From Bordetella sp. FB-8 (GTDB taxonomy: Bacteria; Pseudomonadota; Gammaproteobacteria; Burkholderiales; Burkholderiaceae_B), in the NCBI RefSeq assembly GCF_000382185.1, contig NZ_KB907784.1, forward strand, positions 558,001-622,000: a DNA stretch of 64,000 bases, written 5' to 3'. Position numbers and translations under genes: made by a program. The notes under the pieces are model-generated. The model ran no database searches, was not told the DNA's origin, and saw only the letters and a program-made list of their open reading frames with translations. This document shows, in pieces, positions 57,328 to 64,000 of this stretch (within the stretch, counting starts at the first letter, position 1; each line of letters begins with the position of its first letter).

Positions 57328-57762
57328 CTACATGGGCCAGCTAAATGTCTGGTGGACGTGTCGCGACCGGGAAACGGTCATCGCATGCTGTTGCGATTTT
57401 CCCTGGTAACTGGCGCTGACCGTATAGCGCCCATTGGGCAAGGAAACCAACATGAACGGACCTTCCGACAAGGCCTGCAAAACAATATTGCCCTGTCCAT
57501 CCTTGATGATTACCGGCACGTTGGCCAGATATTCCCTGGCATTTCCCGTCGAGCCGACGAACGTGAGGGTCAGCGGGTAATCGTGCATGACGCTTTTCAT
57601 GGCTGTCGACTGATCCAGGCCTATTCCTCCCGACAAATAACTTACCTGGCCCGCATGCTGCGTTGCAGGAAGCATTGGACCCGCGGCAAAGGCGGCTCCC
57701 CCCGTCACTGTGGCGAGCAAGACCACGACCCACGGCAAAAACGAAATTCCATGCCTTTTCAT
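57328..57762 (-). CDS. Small secreted protein with carboxypeptidase-regulatory-like fold
   Basis: The 144-residue protein has signal peptide MKRHGISFLPWVVVLLATVTG..AFA and then a beta-sandwich-like body ('VSYLSGGIGLDQSTAMKSV', 'YPLTLTFVGSTGNAREYL', 'VPVIIKDGQGNIVLQALSEGPFMLVSLPNGRYTVSASYQGK'). The last part resembles carboxypeptidase regulatory-like modules. GAGG lies six bases before the ATG at 57762. It is coupled to the DUF2090 gene. Function unknown; periplasmic location is likely. Confidence 0.75.
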   Translation of the reverse strand: MKRHGISFLPWVVVLLATVTGGAAFAAGPMLPATQHAGQVSYLSGGIGLDQSTAMKSVMHDYPLTLTFVGSTGNAREYLANVPVIIKDGQGNIVLQALSEGPFMLVSLPNGRYTVSASYQGKSQQHAMTVSRSRHVHQTFSWPM

Positions 57763-57861
57763 ATCGCACCTCATTAAACACATTCGGGCGATACGTCGCG
57801 TTGCGGTCAACGCGAAGACACCCTGTGAAAAACAGGCTGCGCGTCATTTGGGTCGAGGTCG

Positions 57862-57875
57862 GTACGGTGCCGATC
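57862..57875. promoter_or_regulatory. GTACG-N4-CGTAC-like site E (weak)
   Basis: GTACGGTGCCGATC has a perfect left half-site and a right half with two changes. It lies 100-113 bp before the small secreted-protein gene, and downstream of the Crp/Fnr gene. Reported as a weak candidate because it shares spacing with the other copies. Confidence 0.35.
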
Positions 57876-57900
57876 CATGGCGGGATCGAAGCCATGCCTT

Positions 57901-58620
57901 CTACAAAGCGCCGATATTGGGCAACAGGCGATCGGATTCGCGCTTGACCACGGCATAGCACTCGCACACGCGCTTTTCGAGTCCAGACCGGTCCAACACT
58001 TCGATATTGCCGTAGCTGTAACGGATCAGCCCTGCGTCCTGCAGCTTCATCGCCGACTCGGTAACCCCGGGCCGGCGAACGCCAAGCATGTTGGCAATCA
58101 ACTCCTGGGTCATCCTCAGCTTGTTCGAGGGCAGGCGGTCCATGCTCAGCAGCAGCCAGCGGCATAATTGCTGATCGATCGAATGATGGCGATTGCATAC
58201 GGCAGTCTGGGCCATCTGAGTGATGAGCGACTGGGTGTAGCGCAGCAGCAGCCGCTGCATCGGGCCGGCGCGATGGAATTCCTCTTTCAGTATGTGCGCG
58301 CTCAAACGATAGGCGGTCCCCGCGCTTTGCACGACCGCGCGGCTCGGAGTGGTTTCACCTCCCATGAACAGGGCAATGCCGACCAACCCTTCATTGCCCA
58401 CGACGGCTATCTCGGCGGACGCGCCGTCTTCCATCACGTAGAGCAGGGAAACGATGGCCGTGGAAGGGAAATAGACGTGGTCGAGCCGGTCGCCGGACTC
58501 GTAGATGACCTGACCCAGCGGCAGGTCCACTTGTAAGAGATGCGGACCGATGCGCGCCCATTCTGCTTCGGGCAAAACCGCGAGCAAGTGATTGCCCCGA
58601 TCTTCATGTGTATTGGACAC
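57901..58620 (-). CDS. Crp/Fnr-family transcriptional regulator
   Basis: The 239-residue protein has an N-terminal cyclic-nucleotide-like sensory domain ('LPLGQVIYESGDRLDHVYFPSTAIVSLL', 'AEIAVVGNEGLVGIALFMGG') and a C-terminal winged helix with 'MTQELIANMLGVRRPGVTESA'. There is no N-terminal cysteine cluster, so it is not an Fe-S FNR-type oxygen sensor. It starts with GTG at 58620 preceded by AAGGAG; the longer ATG frame lacks homology. It is the only Crp/Fnr gene in the island and the natural candidate to bind the GTACG-N4-CGTAC sites. Its signal is unknown. Confidence 0.9.
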   Translation of the reverse strand: MSNTHEDRGNHLLAVLPEAEWARIGPHLLQVDLPLGQVIYESGDRLDHVYFPSTAIVSLLYVMEDGASAEIAVVGNEGLVGIALFMGGETTPSRAVVQSAGTAYRLSAHILKEEFHRAGPMQRLLLRYTQSLITQMAQTAVCNRHHSIDQQLCRWLLLSMDRLPSNKLRMTQELIANMLGVRRPGVTESAMKLQDAGLIRYSYGNIEVLDRSGLEKRVCECYAVVKRESDRLLPNIGAL

Positions 58621-58681
58621 CGGACACTCCTTGACGATCGGTAAAAATGGAACCCTATGTGGTGCCGGATTAATAGACACG

Positions 58682-59071
58682 CTAGATAGCCGACGGAGCG
58701 GAAAAATAATCCCCGCGATCAACCAGGTGACGCATCCGAACTGCCGCCTGGATAGTCAGATAATGCGGCCAGGCTCCCTGCTTGGGAGAGATGAAGGCAG
58801 CCATGTCCAGCGCTTTGCGCCGCTGCCTGTCGGACACGCCTGCCAGCAATGCGACCACGAGGTTCTCCAGCGCGATGACCCGGGTGCGCAGTCGCATCAA
58901 TTCAAAATCCAGAAATAACCGGGGCCGACTCGAGTCCGTCTCATGGACATACCCTGGCGCCCAGGTACCTGCGCCACCTTCGTCATCCCAGCGGGCCAAG
59001 GCATTAGCCTGCGCCATGTCCTTCGATATCCGATTCGCATCGCGAGCCGGCCGAATTTCTTTCGTCTTCAT
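58682..59071 (-). CDS. Hypothetical protein, 129 residues
   Basis: The protein is not recognised. The body is helical and charged ('MAQANALARWDDEGGAGTW', 'FLDFELMRLRTRVIALENLVVALLAGVSDRQRRKALDMA'), with a possible coiled coil near residues 55-80, and there is no signal peptide or membrane helix. GGGA occurs eight bases before the ATG. It lies 61 bp upstream of the Crp/Fnr gene on the same strand and may be its operon partner. Coding is likely, as the frame fills the gap in this dense region. Confidence 0.6.
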   Translation of the reverse strand: MKTKEIRPARDANRISKDMAQANALARWDDEGGAGTWAPGYVHETDSSRPRLFLDFELMRLRTRVIALENLVVALLAGVSDRQRRKALDMAAFISPKQGAWPHYLTIQAAVRMRHLVDRGDYFSAPSAI

Positions 59072-59357
59072 GGATCATTCCCTGTTCCCTGCGATCGCGC
59101 AGTAGTCGATGTTCCAGCCTCACGCCGAATAAGAGGCTCGGGAGTTATTCCATGCGGTTCGGATGGTCCTGCCGCATTCGCCACACCGGGTACGAAGCGC
59201 CCCCAAAGCCACGGGAGAAGACAAAACAAAGACCCAAACTACATCAAGGCATGCGGAAATTTAGTACACCAGCGTACAAAGTAATGCCGAATTTTGGCAT
59301 CGGCATCATGAGATTCCAACGATAACCAAAGAAAGAGGAGACTTTGTCTACCAAGGC
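59072..59357. other. Non-coding stretch at the right end of the island
   Basis: About 290 bp without a convincing gene. The right part is AT-rich. It holds GTACG-like site D, about 193 bp before the hypothetical gene start, and then a GAAAGAGGAG purine run (59331-59340) that resembles a ribosome-binding site with no gene behind it. The pntB remnant follows. Confidence 0.55.
59264..59277. promoter_or_regulatory. GTACG-N4-CGTAC-like site D
   Basis: GTACACCAGCGTAC differs from the consensus at one base. It lies 193-206 bp before the hypothetical gene that precedes the Crp/Fnr gene, so it may allow the regulator to control its own transcript, although this is further away than at other sites. 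Confidence 0.55.
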
Positions 59358-59438
59358 CTGTTAATTCCAGGCAATAACCGCATACAGTTCGGCGACGCCA
59401 AGAGAATGCCGGACGAAGTGCCGGGCGCGCTCAAAGTC
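59358..59438 (+). pseudogene. pntB: Decayed pntB 3' end remnant
   Basis: The stretch translates as 'LLIPGNNRIQFGDAKRMPD' continuing 'EVPGALKV' and matches the end of the intact pntB ('[19 protein letters not shown]', 'VLAALKD'). The DNA is about 80% identical over the last 72 bases, with an exact 17-bp block (59387-59403 versus 34583-34599) and conserved codon phase. It has lost its stop codon and the rest of pntB is absent. This is what an element leaves when it inserts at the 3' end of a gene and restores it with its own copy. The downstream kinase gene overlaps its last bases. Confidence 0.8.
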
Positions 59439-60771
59439 CGAGCCGGAACGCGACCTTGACAGCAAGGCCGCGCGGTGCCGACGCCGGGGTCGGATTCAAG
59501 CCCACCGAGGCGCCGATGCGGTCGGCAATGGTCTTGACGATCGCCAGTCCAAGGCCGGATCCGATGGAGGAATTGCCCGGAATGCGATAGAACGCATCGA
59601 ACACCCTGCGTCTTTCCGCCTCGGGTATGCCCGGTCCCGTATCCCGGATTTCCAGCAAACCGCCGTTTTCGGCCGAAATATGCAGCGTGACATGACCGCG
59701 CTCGGGCGTATAGCGGATCGCGTTGTCGAGCAAGTTCTTGACCAGTGTTTTGAGATCGAGTTCCTGCGCAGGCACCTGCAGATCGTCGTCGCCCACCATT
59801 TCCAGGTCTATCTGCTTTTGCTCGACCAGCGGCATCAGCTCTTCGACCACCTGCCTGATCATCGATTGCAAGGAGACAGGCCGGTATCGATGCCGCTGCA
59901 CCTGCTGTACGCGCGCAAGCGTGAGCAGTTGTTCGATCAGCGACCGGGCGCGGGATATGCCCTGCTGCAGCAATCCGACGCGTTCCTGCACCGCCTCGGG
60001 CAGCGGCACTGCGGCCAGGCGTTCCACCTGAAGAGAAAGCGCGGTCAGCGGGGAACGCAGCTCGTGGGCGGCGTCGGCAATGAATCTGCGCTGGTGTTCG
60101 ATGGCGAGCGCGACGCGCGTAAAGAGTCGATTGATGGCCAAGGCGAAGGGCACGACCTCGAACGGAATCTGCCTGCAGTCCAGCGTGCGCAGATCCTGGT
60201 CCGAGCGAAGGTTGACCTCTTCGGCCAACCGGACCACGGACCGGAACATTTTTCTTACCAGAAAATTGGACAGAAAAATCAGGACGGGGATCAGCAACAG
60301 CAAAGGGGCCAGGGTCACCATGGCACTGTGCCGGGCGATTTCTTCCCGCTCCGAGGTGGGCTGTGCAATGGCGATGCGCACTTGCCGGCTAACCGGCTTG
60401 ACCAGAACCCGCCACGACACGCCATCGGCGAAGACCGTTTGAAGGCCGTCATGCAGATTGGGCGGAAGATTCGGAGCGTCCGGTCCGGCCTGTGCCCGCC
60501 GGCCGCTAGGCGCGCTTGAATCAGGGGACATCTGCTGAACGAAGATGCGCGCGTCGACATCATCGTCCGCCTGCACCTTGCCGCCGTTGTCGGGAAGAGA
60601 AGGCAGGTAGCGGCTGTTGATCAAGGCAGCGATCTGCCGCAACTGGCTGTCCTGAAAATTATCGGCTTCGCGCAGCATCAGAAGAAACGACAGAAACGCG
60701 CCGAGCAGCGCTACCAACGCGATGCCCGCTGCAATCGAGGCGGACAGGCGAAATTGCAGCGAGTGATTCAT
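59431..60771 (-). CDS. Two-component sensor histidine kinase (PmrB/QseC-like)
   Basis: The 446-residue protein has an N-terminal membrane helix, a periplasmic region to about residue 150, a second helix ('LAPLLLLIPVLIFLSNFLV'), then HAMP, the H-box 'RRFIADAAHELRSPLTALS', N-box 'LVKNLLDNAIRYTPERG' and G-boxes 'IRDTGPGIPEAERRR' and 'GSGLGLAIVKTIADR'. It autophosphorylates on the H-box histidine and passes phosphate to the regulator. The ATG at 60771 overlaps the regulator's TGA (ATGA). Its sensed signal is unknown. Confidence 0.92.
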   Translation of the reverse strand: MNHSLQFRLSASIAAGIALVALLGAFLSFLLMLREADNFQDSQLRQIAALINSRYLPSLPDNGGKVQADDDVDARIFVQQMSPDSSAPSGRRAQAGPDAPNLPPNLHDGLQTVFADGVSWRVLVKPVSRQVRIAIAQPTSEREEIARHSAMVTLAPLLLLIPVLIFLSNFLVRKMFRSVVRLAEEVNLRSDQDLRTLDCRQIPFEVVPFALAINRLFTRVALAIEHQRRFIADAAHELRSPLTALSLQVERLAAVPLPEAVQERVGLLQQGISRARSLIEQLLTLARVQQVQRHRYRPVSLQSMIRQVVEELMPLVEQKQIDLEMVGDDDLQVPAQELDLKTLVKNLLDNAIRYTPERGHVTLHISAENGGLLEIRDTGPGIPEAERRRVFDAFYRIPGNSSIGSGLGLAIVKTIADRIGASVGLNPTPASAPRGLAVKVAFRLGL

Positions 60772-61430
60772 CCTTCCCTGGAAACCATCCATCCGATACC
60801 CCTTACGTTTTTGATTGCCTCGCCGCCCAGTTTCTTACGCAGAGCGTGGATCAGGAACTCGATCGCATTGCTGGCAACTTCTGCCCCCCAACCGTAGAGC
60901 CGGTCTTCCAGTTCCGCGCGCGAAAGAATCGCCCCGGGCCGCAGCATGAGCGCCTGTAGCAGCGAGAATTCGCGGTTAGACAACGGTACGACGGCATCCC
61001 TGACGGTTGCCTCGTGCGTACCCAAATCGAGCGAAATGACGCCATTGGACAGCACGGAGCGCGCATTGCCCGCCCGGCGCCTGATCACGGCCCGCATCCT
61101 GGCCAGAAGTTCCGCCATATCGAACGGCTTGAGGATGTAGTCGTCGGCGCCCAGGTCCAGCCCCGCGATGCGGTCCTCGATCGCGTCCCGCGCGGAAATG
61201 ATGAGCACCGGCAGCATATGATTGCCGCCACGCATCTTCCGGAGCACCTGCATGCCATCCTGCCCAGGCAAAACCAGATCCAGGAGCATGACGTCGTAGT
61301 GCTGCCTGTCCAGCGCTTCCAGCGCATCGTTGCCGTTCTGCACCCAATCGACGGCATAGGCGCAATCTTTCAAAGAGCGCGTCACGACCTCGCCGATCAT
61401 GAGGTCGTCTTCCACTAAAAGCGTTCTCAT
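60768..61430 (-). CDS. Two-component response regulator, OmpR/PhoB family (PmrA/QseB-like)
   Basis: The 220-residue protein has a receiver domain with acid residues 'LVEDDLMIGEVV', phosphoacceptor in 'DVMLLDLVLPGQDG' and lysine in 'DDYILKPFD', and a C-terminal winged helix ('SNREFSLLQALMLRPGAILSR', 'NVRGIGWMV'). The ATG at 61430 gives the classical receiver start; earlier in-frame starts extend it without homology. OmpR-type regulators bind direct repeats with 11-bp period, and two such repeats are found upstream of the methyltransferase and MFS genes. Confidence 0.93.
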   Translation of the reverse strand: MRTLLVEDDLMIGEVVTRSLKDCAYAVDWVQNGNDALEALDRQHYDVMLLDLVLPGQDGMQVLRKMRGGNHMLPVLIISARDAIEDRIAGLDLGADDYILKPFDMAELLARMRAVIRRRAGNARSVLSNGVISLDLGTHEATVRDAVVPLSNREFSLLQALMLRPGAILSRAELEDRLYGWGAEVASNAIEFLIHALRKKLGGEAIKNVRGIGWMVSREG

Positions 61431-61536
61431 GAGGCCCGGTCCAATCTGATTCAATAGATTCATGTCTAACGTCATTTTCTCAGATCCCCATGGAATATAC
61501 GGAAATTAAGGGCTGAATCTCGCTGACTGGGCGCGC

Positions 61537-61553
61537 GCTAAGTCTTTGCTAAG
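61537..61553. promoter_or_regulatory. PmrA-box-like direct repeat (GCTAAG-N5-GCTAAG)
   Basis: GCTAAG occurs twice with an 11-bp period, the layout of OmpR/PmrA-type regulator sites. It lies in the gap between the divergent response-regulator and methyltransferase genes, about 40-55 bp upstream of the latter. A related element is at 63164-63180. Regulator binding is inferred. Confidence 0.55.
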
Positions 61554-61591
61554 TCCGGGTCCGTAGTATCATTTCGCGCGATGCTGGGCTT

Positions 61592-62527
61592 ATGTCGCTT
61601 AAAACCACAGATAGCATGGATCAAGAAAAATCAGACGTCTGGATGGACTGGCTCTTGCAGCACCGGCATGGCGACGATCCGCAACTCAAAAAACGGTTTC
61701 TCGATGATGTCGCGCAGATTGCCGACCGGGTGCTGGACGGCGCCCGATTGAGCGCGGGCATGACTCTGGCCGACATCGGCACCGGCGACGGCCTGGTGGC
61801 ATTGCGCGCCATTGATCGCATCGGCCCGTCGCTGAAAGTTGTAATGACGGATATTTCCGCACCGCTCCTCGATTACGTCCAGACTGTCGCGACCGCGCGC
61901 GGCGTACGGGATCAATGCACGTTCCTGCAACGGTCGGCCGATGCCATGCCAGGCATGGCGGACAATTCGGTCGACGCGGTGACCACGCGCGCGGTGGTGA
62001 CCTATGTGGCCGACAAACCGGCGGCCTTGCGCGAATTTCACCGTGTTCTGCGCCCCGGTGGATACCTGTCCATGGCCGAGCCCATACTGCGCGACGATGC
62101 CCTGGAAGTGTGCGCGTTGAGAAAACTGATCGACAGCGGGGATGGCGCGAGCGAGGATCCCTTTTTCCCCTTGCTGCTGCGCTGGCGTTCGGCACTGTAT
62201 CCGGATACGGAGGAGAAACTGCGCCAGTTTGCGCCGACAAACTTCGGCGAACGCGATCTGGTGCGCTACGCCATCGATGCAGGATTCAACGATATCCACC
62301 TCGAGTTCCATGTCGATGTCAGGAACGAAGACCGGCGTCCTCCCTGGGAGGCGTTCATCAATGCTTCGCCCCACCCCCTGGCGCCAACCTTGAGCAAGGT
62401 TCTCGAGGAACAGTTCACATCCGAGGAACGGTCCTTCTTCGAGCAACGGCTGCGCGCCATTTATGAACAGAGCAGTCGATTCAACATCGATCGCATAGCC
62501 TGGATGACTGCGCGCAAACCCGCATAA
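61592..62527 (+). CDS. Class I SAM-dependent methyltransferase
   Basis: The 311-residue protein has motif I 'LADIGTGDGLVALRAID', the acidic loop 'VVMTDISAPLLDYVQ' and 'LREFHRVLRPGGYLSMAEPI' of class I methyltransferases. The C-terminal 120 residues are not recognised and may bind the acceptor. It is divergent from the response regulator, with a direct repeat between, so the two-component system may control it. The substrate is unknown. Confidence 0.85.
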   Translation: MSLKTTDSMDQEKSDVWMDWLLQHRHGDDPQLKKRFLDDVAQIADRVLDGARLSAGMTLADIGTGDGLVALRAIDRIGPSLKVVMTDISAPLLDYVQTVATARGVRDQCTFLQRSADAMPGMADNSVDAVTTRAVVTYVADKPAALREFHRVLRPGGYLSMAEPILRDDALEVCALRKLIDSGDGASEDPFFPLLLRWRSALYPDTEEKLRQFAPTNFGERDLVRYAIDAGFNDIHLEFHVDVRNEDRRPPWEAFINASPHPLAPTLSKVLEEQFTSEERSFFEQRLRAIYEQSSRFNIDRIAWMTARKPA

Positions 62528-62582
62528 TCATGATACGGTCCAGGGCCACCGGAAAACCGGACCGGGCCGACCCGAACCCGAC

Positions 62583-62906
62583 ATGAGTCCGTCACCTGCG
62601 GCCCGCGGTCGCGCTGCGGCAGAAGTCTTCGCCATCTTCCTAAGGCTGGGGCGGACCTGCTTCGGCGGCCCCATTGCCCACCTCGGCTACTTCCGGCGCG
62701 AGTTCGTCGAGCGCCGGCGTTGGCTCGACGACGCGGCGTTTTCCGATCTGGTCGGCCTATGCCAGTTCCTGCCCGGTTCGGCGAGCAGCCAGACGGGATT
62801 CTCGATCGGCCTTCTCAGGGGCGGATGGCTGGGCGGTCTGGCGCTCTCGGTGTTCCTGGGCTTTCGCAAGCGGATCTGGCCGGCGCCATGCGGTGCGGCG
62901 CCGTGA
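62583..62906 (+). pseudogene. chrA: Truncated chromate transporter gene (5' part)
   Basis: The first 93 residues match the N-terminal CHR domain well ('FLRLGRTCFGGPIAHLGYF', 'LVGLCQFLPGSASSQTGFS'), then similarity stops at 'LGF' (near 62862) and the frame runs 14 unrelated codons to a stop. A full ChrA has about 400 residues and a short CHR about 180. It is a remnant joined to a bestrophin fragment in another frame. It is separate from the intact CHR pair at 14-15 kb. Confidence 0.85.
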
Positions 62907-63151
62907 GCGACATCGTCTATCAAGGCCTGCTGCAGCGCGTGGCGGCCTGCGCAGCCGTGCAGGCCGCATGCGAACGCATCCACAATACGCCGGCGCCCTT
63001 CGCCTATTCCCTGCTGCTGCACCGCACGGCCTGGCTGTTCTGCCTGCTGCTGCGGTCCATCGTTCGCACCATCGAGATCGACCTGCTCGACGGCCTGGGC
63101 GTGCGCCCCCTGCCCCAGCCCTTGAGTCCCAGCAATTATGTGCTGCGTTGA
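62873..63151 (+). pseudogene. Bestrophin-family (UPF0187) gene remnant
   Basis: In a second frame the sequence 'GAVSDIVYQGLLQRVAACA', 'CERIHNTPAPFAYSLLLH', 'RTAWLFCLLL' and 'RTIEIDLLDGLG' then 'PLPQPLSPSNYVLR' matches the C-terminal half of bacterial bestrophin-like channel proteins. About 60 residues that normally separate the last two membrane helices are missing, joined in frame at LLL-RSIVRT. The N-terminal half is absent and replaced by the chrA remnant. An ATG at 62888 could give an 87-residue peptide, but function is unlikely. Confidence 0.75.
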
Positions 63152-63163
63152 TCCGACGCCCGC

Positions 63164-63180
63164 CTTAATCTTCAGTTAAT
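63164..63180. promoter_or_regulatory. PmrA-box-like direct repeat (CTTAAT-N5-GTTAAT)
   Basis: CTTAAT and GTTAAT are repeated with an 11-bp period, close to the enterobacterial PmrA box YTTAAK-N5-YTTAAK. It lies about 100 bp before the MFS transporter gene. The PmrAB/QseBC-like system encoded 2-4 kb away is the likely regulator. Confidence 0.6.
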
Positions 63181-63280
63181 GGTCCCGCGGGTAGGCTTGC
63201 CGTGTTTTTTCGTGCGGCTGCTGAAAGCAGGAGCAAGACCGTCATGCCGTCCACCTGATCGAACCGGGAAAACCGAAGAA

Positions 63281-64000
63281 ATGTCATTCCATGCATCGCA
63301 TGCCGAACGGATCCGCATCCCCAGAACGGTGCTAATGCTCGGGTTCGTCAGCCTCTTCATGGATCTTTCGTCCGAGCTGATCCATGCCCTGCTGCCCATC
63401 TTTCTCGTCACCACCATGGGAATGAGCGTGAGCGCGCTGGGCGTGCTCGAGGGAGCCGCCGAAGCCACCGGGATGATCGTCAAGATTTTCTCCGGCGCCA
63501 TCAGCGACTGGCTGCGCAGGCGCAAGGCACTGCTGCTGGCCGGTTACGGGCTGGCCGCCCTCTCCAAGCCGTTTTTCCCGATGGCGCAAACACCGGCGAT
63601 GGTAATCGCCGCAAGACTGGCCGACCGAGTGGGCAAGGGCATCCGCGGCGCACCGCGTGACGCTCTTGTGGCGGACGTCGCCCCGCCCGAGATCCGAGGC
63701 GCATGCTTTGGCCTGAGGCAGTCGATGGATACGGTGGGCGCGTTCGCCGGGCCGCTCGCGGCCATCGCCCTGATGTTCTGGTTCCACGATCACATCCGTG
63801 CCGTCTTGTGGTTTGCGGTTCTGCCCGCGTTCATCGCAGTCGGTCTGATTGCGTTCGGCATCAAGGAGCCGTCCGGCGCGCAGACCTCGGGCCGCTTCCG
63901 CTCGCCCCTGTCCTGGGGAACGCTGCGCGCGTTTTCGCCGCGCTATTGGTTCGTGGTGGTGCTGGGTTCGGCCTTCACCCTGACCCGTTTCAGCGAGGCG
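63281..64000 (+). CDS. Major facilitator superfamily transporter, 5' part
   Basis: The gene runs off the window end; 240 codons are visible. It begins MSFHASHAERIRIPRTVL and has several membrane helices, with the loop motif 'ISDWLRRRKALLLAGYGL' between helices 2 and 3 and 'ADRVGKGIRGAPRDALVAD' in the following cytosolic loop, typical of a drug- or metabolite-exporting MFS family. A PmrA-like box precedes it, hinting at control by the neighbouring two-component system. Substrate unknown. Confidence 0.88.
   Translation, partial: MSFHASHAERIRIPRTVLMLGFVSLFMDLSSELIHALLPIFLVTTMGMSVSALGVLEGAAEATGMIVKIFSGAISDWLRRRKALLLAGYGLAALSKPFFPMAQTPAMVIAARLADRVGKGIRGAPRDALVADVAPPEIRGACFGLRQSMDTVGAFAGPLAAIALMFWFHDHIRAVLWFAVLPAFIAVGLIAFGIKEPSGAQTSGRFRSPLSWGTLRAFSPRYWFVVVLGSAFTLTRFSEA

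Overview
The window is high-GC proteobacterial DNA with dense, mostly operonic genes. It holds two Bug/TctC-type periplasmic receptors, many LysR and LacI style regulators, and a split short-chain chromate transporter. Together these suggest a betaproteobacterium of the Alcaligenaceae (Bordetella/Achromobacter-like). That assignment is inferred from gene content; no rRNA or tRNA gene was seen.

Layout. (1) 1-4.4 kb: a tricarballylate/citrate-type oxidation cluster, with a partial LysR regulator, tcuA, tcuB and a Bug receptor. (2) 4.5-15.1 kb: metabolic and housekeeping genes. These are argC, an ECHDC3-like enoyl-CoA hydratase divergent from a LysR gene, gloA, def, an O-methyltransferase, an AIM24-like protein, glycerate kinase, an amidohydrolase/M81 pair and a two-gene chromate transporter. 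(3) 15.1-22 kb: a cyclic-di-GMP neighbourhood. It has yajQ, a degenerate NlpD-like lipoprotein, a very large GAF-GGDEF-globin-like-GAF-EAL protein, and a receiver / CheC / diguanylate cyclase operon. (4) 22-31.4 kb: a LacI-controlled uronate/aldarate operon with twin operators. It encodes a Bug receptor, galactarate dehydratase, 5-dehydro-4-deoxyglucarate dehydratase, uronate dehydrogenase, a lactonase and a TRAP transporter. The last step, 2-oxoglutarate semialdehyde dehydrogenase, is not in the window. (5) 31.5-34.6 kb: pntAB transhydrogenase.

(6) 34.6-59.4 kb: what looks like an inserted stress/carbohydrate island. It starts directly after pntB and ends at a decayed second copy of the pntB 3' end. 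It carries an antiporter, a 2899-residue cyclic beta-1,2-glucan synthase, a slipin, transaldolase, a collagen-like lipoprotein, an unusual NRAMP-type transporter, a Spy/CpxP-like protein, a frameshifted secreted gene, a SYLF lipoprotein, transketolase, phosphoglucomutase, phosphoglucose isomerase, a HAD phosphatase, a DUF2090 aldolase-like protein, a small secreted protein, a Crp/Fnr regulator and an unknown gene. The promoter regions here share a 5-4-5 inverted repeat, GTACG-N4-CGTAC. This is the spacing used by the Crp/Fnr family, so the island may be a self-contained regulon run by its own Crp/Fnr protein. I consider this the most novel part of the window.

(7) 59.4-64 kb: a PmrAB/QseBC-like two-component system, a methyltransferase, a fused pair of decayed genes (chromate transporter and bestrophin), and an MFS transporter cut by the window end. 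Two 11-bp-period direct repeats resembling PmrA boxes precede the methyltransferase and the MFS gene.
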